A stretch of 64,000 nucleotides of DNA. It comes from Kingdonia uniflora. Taxonomy: Eukaryota; Streptophyta; Magnoliopsida; Ranunculales; Circaeasteraceae. Position 1 is the first letter of the stretch, and each line of letters begins with the position of its first letter. The notes under the pieces were generated by a model that saw only the letters and a list, made by a program, of their open reading frames with translations, searched no databases and was not told where the DNA came from. The stretch is from NCBI GenBank assembly GCA_014058105.1, contig JACGCM010000842.1, positions 186,001 to 250,000 of the forward strand. The letters run 5' to 3'. Positions 11,259-22,670 of the stretch are shown piece by piece. The translations under genes were made by a program, and so were the position numbers.

Positions 11259-11697
11259 CGTCTCTCACGAACTTAACAATTACTCAGTCAAACAGCCACT
11301 AACTGCATTATTCAGAGAACGTGCTTCAGCACGAAGAAGAGCTACGAAAGAGGCCTATATAAAGAAAAGGTTCCAGAAGAGACAGGGACCAGAAGATTAC
11401 AAGAAAAATCACCAAGAAAACTATATTTTCTAGGATTCTCAAAACTCCAAAATTCTTATTCACAAGGTCAATCAATTTTAAATCTATAAATAACTTGTAA
11501 TAAGATATTATCAGCCTTAAACAGTAAACGTCACCATTACAAAAGGCCACAACACGAGGTCATGGTTTTTTACCTATTCATAGGTTTTTCACGCTAAACA
11601 CCTGTATCATTTTTTGTTTATTAGATTTTTTTCACAGGTACATTGGTGTAAGGACTAATTCCATACCACATCGGGCTTATAGAATTAGGCCATTACA
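11259..11697 (+). repeat. Truncated Tat LTR shared by elements A and B
   Basis: From about 11,259 the sequence matches the second three-quarters of the element C LTRs: the AGTCAA-CCGCCACTAAC block, a TATA box at 11,356-11,363 (TATATAAA), 'gagacagggaccagaa' and the terminus 'ggccattaca'. The first ~140-190 LTR bases and the polypurine tract are deleted. The left side joins directly to the element A 3' region ('cagcatttaatg', compare 37,99x in element C). The right side joins element B gag without a primer binding site. Confidence 0.75.
11356..11363 (+). promoter_or_regulatory. LTR TATA box (shared A/B LTR)
   Basis: TATATAAA in the context 'ggcctatataaag', identical in placement to the TATA boxes of the element C LTRs (23,492 and 38,427). 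It would drive the genomic transcript of element B. Confidence 0.6.
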
Positions 11698-13161
11698 GCA
11701 CTGAAACAGAGAAGCAGAATGAGCTTGAACATCAGTTGTTACACGACCAAGAACTTTACAAACAGGAACTCGAAGATGAACATCAGGCTCGACAAACATA
11801 GTTCAAACGACATAAGAACATATGACAATGATACAGACTGCCTTGCAAGCACTGTAAGACAATCAACAGGTTTAACCTGCCAGGGAACGTGATCAAATAT
11901 CTGTAAACTCCAGAGTTTTAGCACGAGAAAGGTTGGGACCTCGAGGAGCAACTAGCAAAGGAGCTACCAGGCATCAACGCAACGATCCACACGTACCAGA
12001 AGCTTTAATTCATCTGGGACGGTAAGATCATTAAGAGATTAGTAGAGGATGCAATCCCTCCAAACGTCAAGAAGAAAAGCCGTGACCTCTATCTAGGGTA
12101 CCAGCTCATGAACGTCTGAGTGAGGGAAGCGGTACTCATAACCCCCGACCTGCACGCCAAGCCATTTAGGCACCACGTCAGTACGTCACATAGGAACATA
12201 TGGATCAGTGAATTAGGAATTACTAGAAGCTTAAGCTCTCGGCAGTAAGGAGGATTTGGCCAAATTGTATGGTAGTCTGATTACCAAGGAGTTGTTTCAT
12301 ATAGAGGTACCGACAGGTTTCCATATTCCAAAGATACGAAAGTGCAAAGGCACCGATCCTAAAGAACTTATCCAGTAATTCCTAGACTCATTGGGGTTAT
12401 ATTTAAATTTGAACCACATTCTGTGTTGACTGTTCACCACAAGCCTACAGGGATAGCCGCTCCGATGGTTCCATTCTTTACCTGAAGATTCAATCCTCAT
12501 ATTCGACCACCAACAGAAGATCTTTGTCAAGATATATGCTTACAACAAAGACAAGGAAGAGAATTTATACACTCTTATTAGTCTCAAACAGTCTTAGGGG
12601 GAGAAGCTCGAGGTCTTTGTAAAGAAATTTTTGGAACTTGCTCAGAAGGTTAATAATATCAATCAGAAGATAGCAGTTTCAACATTTACCAAAGTACTAC
12701 ATATCGATTGTAAAGCAAATGAACATCTGTTCTTGAACTAACCCATGATTTTGGAAGACATGATTACCAAGGTAAATGGGTATGTCGACCTGAAAAGGAT
12801 GATGATCGAAAGGCATAAATCTACTAAAAACGTCCTAACCGTGAAAGGTCAAAACATATATAGTGATAGTGAACAAAAGGATGGCCAGGGTAATAAGAAG
12901 CGAGCAAAAATAAACACAAACAAACCCTAAAAGGGCAATTTATTACCAAAACCGGCCCTTCCAAAGATGAATGTCAGGATCTTAGCGATCTATCCCATAC
13001 TAGAGAAAGACAAGTTCTACCGTGTATTCCAACCTCTGGAGTTAATAAAAGGCAAACCGTATTGTATGTACTACAAGGTAACCCATCACAAAATTGATAA
13101 CCGTTACGCTTTACAGAGATTGTTGGAGTTCATTTTAAAGGACAGGAGAATGCACGAGTAA
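11698..13161 (+). pseudogene. Element B gag (decayed)
   Basis: The N-terminal coiled-coil-like stretch (11,698-11,850) is similar to element C 23,940-24,110. Around 12,290-12,720 the retrotransposon gag domain can be read: G-F-H-I-P-K-I-R-K-C-K-G-T-D-P, L-P-E-D-S-I, then N-L-Y-T-L-I-S-L-K-Q-S and E-V-F-V-K-K-F-L-E-L-A-Q-K-V. Open pieces 12,745-12,930 (basic) and 12,967-13,161 follow, the latter with a Y-P-I-L-E-K and C-M-Y-Y-K-V-T-H-H-K-I knuckle-like block. Stops lie throughout. Gag would form the particle. Confidence 0.7.
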
Positions 13162-13439
13162 ATTATCGATCTGGAATGATATTAGAATAGAAGCTATAAG
13201 ACGCAAGTTAAAGTAGTTCAGGTCGAAGATCAATCCGAGGAAAAATACTTGTATCACATCTACCATAGCTACATGATCGAGACTTAGCAAATCAATAATT
13301 CAACTAGATTCAAGAGGAGGAGGTTAACAGAGTATTGTGACCTCATAGTTTAGGATAAAAAGGCTAAACTCCTTCCCGAATCTAGCAATCGTTGAACTAA
13401 AATTTTATTTGAAGATTGCAACATCAATTATGCTAAGTT

Positions 13440-13840
13440 TATACATCATGGTGCATTTTGTTAGTATGCTTAAGATGAAGAAATTCATCGTGCATAACAT
13501 GATGATAGATACAGGCAGCGGTATTGAGATCCTTTTTTAGAGCACAATTGAACAAATGGGACTAACAGACCAAGTTGTACCAAGTAACATTGATATCAGT
13601 ACTTTTAGCAAATCTAAAGAAGAACGAGTAGGAAAGATCATCCTACCAATTACCGTTGGACCCACCACTATCAACGTTGTTTTCTACATCATCAATGCAA
13701 AACCCTGATACCTTGGGATAATGGGCCACTACTGGTTACACAACATGGAAGTGGTCTCATCCACATACCATCTTACGAGCTTGGAAAAATACCATATCTG
13801 CCATACTTGACATATTCGACAAATTTATTGCATATTAATT
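13440..13840 (+). pseudogene. Element B aspartic protease
   Basis: Reads M-M-I-D-T-G-S-G-I-E-I-L-F, stop, S-T-I-E-Q-M-G-L-T-D-Q, then R-V-G-K-I-I-L-P-I-T-V-G and I-N-V-V-F-Y-I-I-N-A-K. The active-site D-T-G is intact, unlike in element A. The downstream L-G-x-M-G-x-x-W block is frame-shifted. One TAG (F-stop-S-T) interrupts the domain. Confidence 0.7.
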
Positions 13841-14049
13841 ATAGAAAGCTGATTATACCGATGTTCAGCCTTCCACAATAGAACCTATATAGTACATTGA
13901 GATTGATGGACCTAGCAGAGGTACTTATATAGGTACCAAGATGGTTCTGTAGGAGAAAGAAGCTTTCATACATTTTCTATATATGATACGAGATGTCTTT
14001 GCTTGGATTTCAAAGAAATACTGGGAGCTGACCCAGCTAAGGCGTGTCA

Positions 14050-14840
14050 CACATTGAGCATCAAAGATAAAATTACGGCAGTCAAACAGAAATAGAGGAG
14101 GCTCTCACCTCGTCTTAAAGATGAGGTCAACAGTGAAATCGATAAATTGATCGAGGTTAGATTCATTCGAGAAGTCAAGTACCCAGAATGGATCTCGAAC
14201 ATTGTTACAATTCCAAAGAAGAATGGGAAAGTCTGAGTTAGCGTAGATTTCACAGATCAAAGCAAACACACACTGAAAGATAATTTTCCTTTTCCCATTA
14301 TTCATCAAATTCATAATTCTATAACAAGTCACGAGCTGCTATCTATGATGGACGTTGCCTCAGTATACAACCAGATACCCCTCTTGGACGAAGATTAAGA
14401 TAAAACTACCTTTATCACTGAAAGATGGCTCTATTATTACAAAGTCATACCTTTCGCACTAAAGAATGCTAAAGCAACCTATCAAAGGATAGTGACATAT
14501 ATGTTCAAAGAACACTTGGAAAAGGCCGTTGAAGTATATATTGACGATCTACTATGAAAAAGCTTACAAAAGGATGATCATATTGCACATCTCAATATAG
14601 TCTTCAACATATTACGATCATACTGAATGAAGCTCAATCTAGATAAATGTCAATTCGGAGTGCACTATGGCAAGTTTCTGGGACATCACATCAGCAAGAT
14701 AGGAATCGAAGCTGATCCAGATCAGATTTGTGCTCTAATCTTTATTCTATCACTACAAACAAAGAAAGATGTACAGAAGCTCGTTGACAAGATTGTAGCT
14801 ATCAACAAATTTATTTCCATGTTCTTAAATCGATGTTGAT
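14050..14840 (+). pseudogene. Element B reverse transcriptase (decayed)
   Basis: RT blocks follow one another with stops between: V-R-F-I-R-E-V-K-Y-P-E-W, P-K-K-N-G-K-V, stop, V-S-V-D-F-T-D; M-M-D-V-A-S-V-Y-N-Q-I-P-L-L; Y-Y-Y-K-V-I-P-F-A-L-K-N-A-K; and the catalytic Y-I-D-D-L-L, stop, K-S near 14,540. The only long open piece is 14,627-14,839 (N-L-D-K-C-Q-F-G-V-H-Y-G). A TAG at 14,093-14,095 matches the TAG of element A at 1090-1092. Confidence 0.75.
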
Positions 14841-14929
14841 GGTTATTCATGCTACTTTGTGGATCCACCAGAAAAGACAAATAACGATAAAATGAAGAGA
14901 TCGATTAGATAAAAGAATATGAAGCAGCT

Positions 14930-15870
14930 TTTTAAGAACTCAAAATCTATCTTAGGAAATCTCCTATAATTAACACCCCGATAGACAATGAGGAATTAAT
15001 TATCTACCTCGCAGCTACAGAAAACTCTCTCTACTTGGTTCTCATTCGGCTTGAAGGAAAAATTGAGAAGCCAATGTATTTTATAAGCAAGACCCTCACA
15101 CTGGCAGAAACAAGATATTCTAAAATCGAGCTACTACTTTTCACACTCATCTACACTTCACAGAAGCTCAAGCACATTCAGTCAAGGTCATGACAAATTA
15201 TCCCCTTCAAAAAGTACTATCTTAGAATTAGAAGCCGCGTAGAGTGCAATAATGGTCCGTAAGTTTGGGGGAACACGACATCAAATTTAAATAAAGAACC
15301 TTAGAAAAAGGTTAGGTAGTGGCTGATTTTTAAGCAAACTTCCTAGAAGAAGATCCAGATTGGGAATAACACAATCCAGATCTAATAGAAGAACTCGAAG
15401 ATGATTTACCTTCAAAACTCTTTAAAGAACGAGTTGAATTGGTTACACAGAAGGGTTGGAGACTTTTACAGATGGATCAGTGGAACCCGCAGGGTTAGTA
15501 ATTGAAATCGTACTAATTACACCCTCCAACGACATAATTGAGAAATCAATATGCCTCAATTTCGAAGTCTCAAATAATGTCACAGAGTACAAAACATTAA
15601 TTCATGGCCTAGACATGGTATTGAAGATCGGAGTTCCTAAACTATTGGTCTATACCGACTAATTGTTGATCATCCACCAATACTCCGAGCGATACATGAA
15701 GAATGGAAAAATGGTTGATTATGCAACCCTAGTTGCTGATAGGATAAGCATATTTGAAAAAGCTACTCTCAATCTTTTACCTCGTGGAGAAAATTGACAT
15801 GCTGATTCCTTGGCTTACTTAGCCGGGGTCTTAGGTACTAAAGCGAGGTACCGCCAAATCGAAGTGATTT
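14930..15870 (+). pseudogene. Element B RNase H and second (archaeal-type) RNase H
   Basis: First RNase H: L-I-I-Y-L-A-A-T-E-N-S-L and P-M-Y-F-I-S-K-T-L in 14,995-15,100, then T-R-Y-S-K-I-E-L-L-L. Second: open at 15,456-15,662 with F-T-D-G-S-V-E-P-A-G at its start, I-T-P-S-N-D-I-I-E, F-E-V-S-N-N-V-T-E-Y-K-T-L-I-H-G-L and L-V-Y-T-D. The D-G-S opening of the aRNH is best seen here. A-D-S-L-A-Y-L-A-G-V-L-G-T follows near 15,800. Confidence 0.75.
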
Positions 15871-15893
15871 GAACTCTTAGCATTGATATCCCA

Positions 15894-17162
15894 ATGGTAT
15901 GCGCGATCAACACAAGGAGTCATGAGGAGGAGGAAGAAGATTTGAGGAAGCCTTTCCACGTGTATCTCGGCCCAGAGAACGAATGTGATGGGCCACTTCC
16001 AGAAGATCTAAAAGGACACAAGCAGTTGATTGAAAACTCAAAGTATTACACAGTTCAAAAAGATAGTTTATATCAAAGATCAGTCACTAGACCATACCTC
16101 AAGTATATCTCCAAACAATAAGCAGCTAGAATGCTCAAGGATATACATAAAGGTACTTGTGGCACCCATGCCGCAGGTCGATCACTCGCAAATAAAGTAA
16201 TTACACAAGGAATATTCTGGCCCAGACTGAGAATGCAGGCCAAGGAGTATTCACAAAAATGTGACGCGTGCCAACGACATGGTAATTAAATACAAGCTCA
16301 TACTCTCGAGCTCAACACGAGTAAGGTGTTATGGCCTTTCAAGCGATGGGCACTTGATCACGTGAGGGAATTCTCAAACATATCGGTTAACCAAAAATTC
16401 TTACTCGCAGTAATAGATTATTTTACGAAGTCGGTAGAAGCAGTTCCCCTTTGTTGAACTCATGAAGAAGAAGTTATGTCATTTATCTGGGAACATATCA
16501 TCACACGATTTGGTTGCCCCTACCTAATTCGGATAGATAACGGTCCATAGTTCGTTGGAGAAAAGGTAATGGCATTCCTAAATAAGCACAACATCATTCA
16601 TTCACCCTCCAATCCATACTACCCCCAAGGTAATGGGCAAGCCAAAATCACAAACAAGACTATAGTGGATAGAATCAAGAAGAAAGAAAATTGGATAAGG
16701 GAACTGCCACATGTTTTGTGAGCTTACCGCATAATATCAAGGCAGTCCACAGGATGTTCCCTATTCCTACTCGATTATGGAATAGAAGTCATAATCCCAA
16801 AAAAATATCATCATCCTGTTAAAGATCATGAGCTCACTGATGAAGAAATTGAGTTCGAGTTAGCCTATAATATGAACTGGATCGACGAAACACGAGCTCG
16901 AGCTGTTGCCAACATGGGTTGATATCATCATATGCTAGCCAGTTCATACAACTAAAGAGTTAAAAGTTGCGAGTACAAAATCGATGACCTAGTCCTTCGA
17001 GAGATCCCCAAGAATAGAAAAGAGTTAATTGATGGGAAGCTCGCAGAGAACTGGGATGGTCCATTTTTGGTTGTGGGACGAACTGGTATTGGATCCTACT
17101 ACCTCATGACAAAGGGAGGCATCAGAATACCAATCTCTTGGAACACTAGGAGATTAAAGTGA
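15894..17162 (+). pseudogene. Element B integrase (decayed)
   Basis: Open piece 15,894-16,121, then C-D-A-C-Q-R-H (about 16,262), R-W-A-L-D-H-V-R-E-F, I-D-Y-F-T-K-S-V-E and I-R-I-D-N-G-P near 16,530. The N-G-Q-A-x-I-T-N-K-T box reads Lys (AAA, 16,644-16,646) at the catalytic Glu; element A has Glu there. The C-terminal L-R-E-I-P-K-N-R-K and N-W-D-G-P-F-L-V region ends near 17,160. Several in-frame stops. Confidence 0.75.
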
Positions 17163-17334
17163 CATTATCGTTAAATCCCTAATATTTCAAACACAAGATG
17201 CATCTGCTATTATTCTTTTCATTCCAAAAGTGAGATTATAATCTTCAACAGTATGAATTATTTTTTCTCATCAATGAAAACTTTCAAGTTTTTTCTCCCA
17301 CATTATTCTCTACAATCATACATATATTTATCTA

Positions 17335-17500
17335 CTAAATCTTAAAAGATTAAAGCAAAGGTAATACTAGATTTCAATCAATACACATCTACTAGCTACT
17401 AAATCTTAAAAGATTATAGCAAAAGTAATACTAGCTTTCAGTCAATACACATCTACTATCTCTGAAACTCAAATGATAAAGCAAAGGTATAACTAGCTTT
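17335..17500 (+). repeat. Tandem array of ~62-bp units in the 3' region of element B
   Basis: Two clear units and a partial third begin near 17,335, 17,397 and 17,460. They share 'ctactaaatcttaaaagatt', 'agcaaaggtaatactagctttca' and 'tcaatacacatctacta' blocks. The 'taatactagctttca' block also occurs in the element A array, so the arrays share ancestry but differ in period. Confidence 0.75.
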
Positions 17501-17585
17501 CATCTATCTAACATCTATATTACAGAAACAAAAATAATTTACAACTTCTTTATGTAACCCCTTTTTGGAATACATCAGATAAACA

Positions 17586-18703
17586 TCAACCGACATTCGG
17601 AGCTCTAAAAGACATAAACTCTTCTGCTCTAGCAACAACCATCTCTCTGTCTAACTCTACTTGTTCCCCCGTAATGGGACCAATACCGGTTTCCATAAGA
17701 TTCAAATAGCTACTTCGATCTACGTCAACCTTACAGATACAACCCTTCAAAACCAGACAGTCATGCAACACGTCCCTTTCCTCCTCGAGCCTCTTCACTT
17801 CCTCTACAAAATAAGCAATTATTGCCATTATCTCCTTCGAATGTACCTCATCCAAGGACAGTTTGTCCCGATTCGCTACGGCCAGGTTAGCAAAATTCTT
17901 ACGTATAATCTGAATTTTTTTATTCAACTTCGCATAGCAATTTTTAGCTACAAGACCATTCAATACCATCAACGATTCCAATGATTTACTCCACTCGACC
18001 TAATTTTTCTCTGTATGCTCGTTTAACTCTTGTACTTCACTTCGCAACGCCAACAACTCTGCCACTTTTTTCTATAAAACCTCATTTACGTTATTTTGGC
18101 TAAAACAAGCATTCTTCAAAGTTTCATCCCATTTACTTAAAGATTCTGCCAAATCTATTTCCCTAATTGGAAAAAATTCAACTTACCCCATTTTTCTTTA
18201 GCTCGCTCATTTGTTTTCCTTACAGCAGCTTGAACACACACCGAATCCGCTTCCAATGATTTGATTTGAAGTTGAGTATGAACCAACTCAGCTTGTAAGC
18301 TAACCAATTCTACTTCCTTCTTCCTCAATTTCTCCCTAACATTATTAAGATTCCTCTTTAACTCCTTTCTGTTCACCTCTAAGGCCCTGATGCGATATTG
18401 AGCGCGATCTGCATCTCTGATATTCTCCTTCATTTTATCTGCATATCCTTCCGACCTCTTTACTGTGTTATTCAACTTCACCACCTCACTTTGAGCGCTC
18501 ACTAACTCACCCTGATCCATATTCTCAATCTTTTTATTCAGCTTGCGAACCGTCGCTTCTGACTTAGTCAACTTAAGCTCCAATTTTACATAATGATTCT
18601 TAGTCTCTTCAATTTCTTGGCAGATCCTATCTAATTTGAACCTAAACTTGTGATTATATTTGATAGCATCCTCCTCACATGATCGGGCAGCTTCAAGCTC
18701 GGC
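17586..18703 (-). pseudogene. Element B antisense gene, last exon (coiled-coil)
   Basis: Acceptor TGTAG/GCCGAGC puts the exon start at 18,703, equivalent to 6051 in A and 33,147 in C. Open pieces 18,583-18,155 (142 codons, strongly heptad-like K/E/L coiled coil) and 17,981-17,586 follow. The second contains K-G-C-I-C-K-V-D-V-D-R near its C terminus and ends at a natural-looking stop (17,586). This is the best preserved C-terminal half of the antisense protein in the window. Function unknown. Confidence 0.65.
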
Positions 18704-19399
18704 CTACACAACAGTTTGCATACATGAAAACTATCCAATATATGTTTCTCATATAGACAGTTCGTACATACAACATTTTACATACGTCCCTCACATCTCT
18801 TATAGTAAATTGTATATATTATAGACACAACACAACGAGCTGATACTTCCTTAGCCTTCAGGCTATGTAGATTTTACACTCTGGTAGCCTTACGCTCTAC
18901 AATTTTAGGATAAGGATGAATACCATGATCTTTTGATATTTTAAGGTACGCCTCTTTTAACCCTCTTTTACTATCAATCTCAATCTCTAAAAATGGGGTC
19001 AATTGCATTAAGACTTTGATTGCTTTTGGTGTATTTTCTCAATTACCACAAGGCAAGAAATGCCAACTTTTTAAATACTAACTCCTATATTTTCTAAATA
19101 CTCATCTTTCTTTATTTTCTCTTTGGCCCATCCTAAACAAATTACACATAAATCACTCAAATGTTTTTCGTTAAGTTTTATATATTTTCTCACCGGAACC
19201 TTCGTGCGTGCAGTCAGGAGAGTTGTTGCATATGCAGAGTTTTTCTCCCTAGGGAGCTCGAGCTATTCCTCCCCTTCACTCTTCCCAGAATTGATCTCCC
19301 ACTCAATACATAAAATAACATCATTCGAGCTATTATTAATTAGCTCCCCCCCCCACAGAATTGACAGCCTCAAATCCTACATTTTCATTAGCATTCGAG

Positions 19400-20005
19400 C
19401 GACCCAAGATGGAATGCTCCCCCTCGAACGAAAAGCTTGAAAAAGAAGGGCGTCTACTTCTAAGTTCTTTTGCACGAATATATACCTACATAGAGGTCCA
19501 GGTATTTCAATCAATTTCTATCACTCACAAAAAAAAAAGCAAAAACAAAAAAAAACCCAATTATTCCTCACACCATACAAAAGCAAAATTTTCCCATAAA
19601 GTAAACATTTCAAAATTTTAATAAACAAACTGAAGGGAATAATTCATAGACACATAAATGAGGAAATCATCAAAAACATACACAAACATTCATATCAACC
19701 ACAAATACGCATTCACAAAAAATACTAACCTTCAATGTCGGGAAAAGAATCAGGTACCGTGAATGCTTTCTCCTTTACAGCAGAACTCCGTAATAATATT
19801 TTTTTCTCAACCCCAATAATGGTACTTTTCTCTTCCCTCCGAAAACGATGCCTACTCTATGGATTTTTCTCTCCAAAATCTCTGCAATCAAATCTTTTTT
19901 TTTCTCACTAGATTTTTGCCTCTCTGTTTTCTGCAAATGTTTGATATAAGGAAGAGAGGGACTATTTATAATTTTTCTTTCTAACAGTTTTTGGGAGTCG
20001 CGCAA
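19400..20005 (-). pseudogene. Element B antisense gene, first exon and start of second
   Basis: First exon: open piece 20,005-19,775 with K-T-E-R-Q-K-S-S-E-K-K-K, then in another frame S-S-A-V-K-E-K-A-F-T-V-P-D-S and P-D-I-E-G before donor GAAG/GTTAG (exon end 19,730). The start of exon 2 is recognisable around 19,400-19,480. The Transposase_28-like domain of element C has no counterpart between 18,720 and 19,400, so this copy has lost it. The stretch 18,704-19,399 is otherwise without a recognisable gene. Confidence 0.5.
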
Positions 20006-20118
20006 GCCGCCCTTAGTTTTGAAACTAAGGCGTTTCTTTCACTGTTCCTGTCAGACGACTCATACCTTTTGGGTATAAACACATTTTCATCATTAGCCCA
20101 AACTCTATAATTAAATGC

Positions 20119-20138
20119 ATCTCTCTCTCTCTCTCTCC
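20119..20138 (+). repeat. (CT)n microsatellite
   Basis: About nine CT units upstream (on -) of the element B antisense gene first exon. Confidence 0.8.
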
Positions 20139-20573
20139 TGCCCACCTCCTCTTATACCTTCCCACAACCATGATGATAAAATTTACTCACATAAAATTGA
20201 CTTATACCTCCAAATTAAATCTCATGCTCTTAATTTCCTATTCTCCTACTTATAACAACTTCACTATCATTTCCAATGCTCCAACATTCAAAATTCAAAT
20301 AACTCCTAAACAACATTCACATAAAACAAGGAACAAAATCAGAACAAAAATATTATTAGCTTATATACAGTTATATTATTTTAACCTACACACATGATCA
20401 ACCTCTCAAAGATAATTACATATAAAATAACAAAGGTGCCCTGCAGTATCACATCTGATCAGTTCCCCGCCCATAATCCTCTTGTCTTCAACAACTATCT
20501 CATCCATTGCAATCTCTTTCACAATAATTTTTTGAGCTTTAGGCCCGACAATCATTTCGCAAAATACCTCACA

Positions 20574-20759
20574 CTAAAAATGGCGATCAGCATCATTGTC
20601 CCTTGCCCTTACATTCAATCCATACACCTGCAATATAAAAACAGGCAAATTGGTATCATAATAAAGCTGCCCAAATAATCTTTCACAGACTTCAACTACC
20701 TTTATAGCCAAACGCCCCTCAACCGTATGTTGAACTCTTTGAGAACGAGTCCTCACCAT
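20574..20759 (-). pseudogene. Element B small antisense ORF 1 (M-V-R-T-R-S-Q)
   Basis: Reads M-V-R-T-R-S-Q-R-V-Q-H-T-V-E-G-R-L-A-I-K-V-V-E, F-G-Q-L-Y-Y-D-T-N-L-P-V. It ends at a TAG after residue 61, but the frame continues for about 45 codons (E-V-F-C-E-M-I-V-G-P-K), as in element A. Same position relative to the antisense gene and LTR as in A and C. Function unknown. Confidence 0.55.
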
Positions 20760-21399
20760 GTTTATTAATTTAACATCTTCATCTACCCCTTATTTATAAG
20801 CATAGAGTACGATATCATCCAATCCCATCTTATACGCTTCTCAGATACTCCTTGATAAATATCACAGTTGTTATAGTTATCCACCCTAATAAGGAGATAT
20901 TTAACTCTCCGCCTCAGATCGACAAATACATACTACTTGGTCAAATCTTTGCCACCTTTATTTTCAAACTATACTTTTATTCAATCACTTCAAGCAATGC
21001 ATGCTTATTTTTATCCTACATAATTACTATTTCATCAGTTCGATACTCAAATTTGCAACATTCAGTACATACACAATTACGATATGCCATTTTCAGTTCG
21101 AGAACATTATATTCATCTATATCCAAAAATAACTGTTTTTCATATTAACAAACACACACAGTTCGACATATATTTCATACTTCGATCTCATTATACTATT
21201 TTCTACAGTTCAATTTTACTAAATTTATACTACAAATCATTACTTTTATTTCAAAATCATTCTTTTCATTATCTCAAAATGCGCACAACAACATACATTA
21301 CATATAGAAAAGTACAAATAGCTATGCAGATTACAATCACTCTTAGCTGTTGGCAAGAATTTCAAGTACAAACACTAGAAGCTTTCATCACCCCTTAAA

Positions 21400-21525
21400 C
21401 CACTACATCAGCAAGAAAACGAAGATGGTTGTAACAAAGATCTTCCACTTCTAAAACCACCACCTCCGCATGAAAATGAAGATAGCTGTAACAGAAGCAT
21501 ACTTCAACCACCACCGCCTCCTACA
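21400..21525 (+). repeat. ~60-bp direct repeat near small ORF 2 in element B
   Basis: Two similar blocks, 'aaaacgaagatggttgtaac' and 'aaaatgaagatagctgtaac', each follow an 'accaccacctcc'-like stretch. Starts are roughly 60 bp apart. Too diverged to define exact edges. Confidence 0.45.
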
Positions 21526-21590
21526 GGACCCAATCACTCACAAGATAGCCGCGTGACTTCCTAACGCAGACGTCAGCAGCCTCATTCTCC

Positions 21591-21851
21591 TTAGTTATGA
21601 TATCTGATATAAGAAAATGAAGACATTACATGCAATGCTCTCCCCTCAACCACCAGATAATAAAATCGTGCCATCAGGTAATAGTCATCATCTGCCTCTA
21701 CTACCTCCTTGTATGTCATACCATGATAGGTAGGATGCACAAGAATGGGAGTAGTAAGATCTAAGGAATCCATCCCAAAGTAACAAAGCTGGAGTTCCTG
21801 CACTTTGACAAAAACTCTAGATTCATACACTTGACGTCTGGTTCTCGCCAT
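21591..21851 (-). CDS. Element B small antisense ORF 2 (M-A-R-T-R-R-Q), intact frame
   Basis: An uninterrupted 86-codon frame: M-A-R-T-R-R-Q-V-Y-E-S-R-V-F-V-K-V-Q, L-Q-L-C-Y-F-G-M-D-S-L-D, P-T-Y-H-G-M-T-Y-K-E, V-V-E-A-D-D-D-Y-Y. It has a basic N terminus followed by an acidic block and no cysteine clusters or membrane segment. It is colinear with element A (11,068) and C (37,855). Its closest relative by eye is the MULE copy at 53,386. It could be an accessory or regulatory protein of the element, but that is inference. Confidence 0.6.
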   Translation of the reverse strand: MARTRRQVYESRVFVKVQELQLCYFGMDSLDLTTPILVHPTYHGMTYKEVVEADDDYYLMARFYYLVVEGRALHVMSSFSYIRYHN

Positions 21852-22156
21852 TATCAGTATAGATAATTTGAAAAGATAAAAACTTGCAGAAGAATAACCG
21901 ACACTGCAACAACAATAGAATTTATAGAGATGTAATATTCAATGCAGTCATCATTCAAAGAATACTTATGGGAAACTCAACAACCAATTAAGCACAATCA
22001 CAGTCCTGGCAACATTCCGATTCCCAATAATCCATTAAACTTCAAAGAGAAATCCAACGCACCAAATCCACCCTTGCCAGTATCAGACAACCTCTTCGTA
22101 TTCCAATACTGAGCTCAATTGAACCATCTCAACTCAAGATACACGTGCCTTCAGTT

Positions 22157-22169
22157 GAGAGGGGGCGAT
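22157..22169 (+). promoter_or_regulatory. Polypurine tract of element B
   Basis: 'gagagggggcgat' lies directly before the LTR start TGTAGGG at 22,170. Element C has the same tract before its 3' LTR (38,138-38,150). It is the expected second-strand primer site. Confidence 0.8.
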
Positions 22170-22670
22170 TGTAGGGACTTAACCCTCGAGCTGGGATATG
22201 ATTGCGCTAATACCATACCAGACTTACACAACATGTGTGTGACATACGCTATCAACAATAACATCTAGACTATGAACTGCAGAAGAATGTATCTTAAACA
22301 CTCCAAGTAAAATAGAACAAGTCAAGGAAACCTATCTCCCATGAAATGACAGTTACAGAGATAACCTCCTCTCGTCCCCCAATTCTGGAAGACGTGCTGA
22401 TACATGTAAACGAACTAAGAGTAAGATCAATAAAAAAGATGAGTACTAGAAGAGAAGGGACCAAATTTTCTAGCTCAAGAGATCATGACTTGTAATCAAA
22501 ATATCAGTCTCAAGCAATAAAGTCACAGTTACTAAATCCCCAAACCGATGCCATAAATTTTATTTATTCAAAGCTTTCCATGCTAAATCATCTGTGCCAT
22601 TTTATACTAATTGTGTCAAAGGTACATTTTGTGTAAGAGCCATTTTGAGCTACGAAAATAGGGCCTTACA
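22170..22670 (+). repeat. 3' LTR of element B (501 bp)
   Basis: Starts TGTAGGGACTTA right after the polypurine tract and ends 'gggccttaca'. It aligns at both ends with the element C LTRs. The middle is shorter and has no TATATAAA box, so the promoter was probably lost by an internal deletion. Confidence 0.8.

Larger units (their letters stand above)
1..11697 (+). mobile_element. Tat-lineage Ty3/gypsy element A (5' end outside the window)
   Basis: The order read on + is end of gag, protease, RT, RNase H, a second RNase H, integrase, a tandem array, then an antisense gene region and an LTR fragment. A second, archaeal-type RNase H between RNase H and integrase is known from the plant Tat lineage (Ogre, Retand, Grande and relatives). 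Antisense ORFs and tandem arrays between pol and the 3' LTR are also known there. The element enters the window in gag and ends at the truncated LTR shared with element B. Every coding domain carries stops or frameshifts, so this copy is dead. Family assignment rests on domain order and motifs read by eye. Confidence 0.85.
11698..22670 (+). mobile_element. Tat-lineage Ty3/gypsy element B
   Basis: The body runs from the shared truncated LTR through gag, protease, RT, RNase H, aRNH, integrase, a short tandem array, antisense gene remnants and two small antisense ORFs to a polypurine tract (22,157-22,169) and a 3' LTR (22,170-22,670). It is the only copy here with a nearly full gag. All genes are broken. 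The primer binding site and the region just behind the 5' LTR are deleted. Confidence 0.85.

Noticed and set aside
20170..21398. Several + strand open stretches of 60-105 codons
   Set aside because: AT-rich, low-complexity translations opposite the antisense small ORFs; no counterpart in elements A or C.
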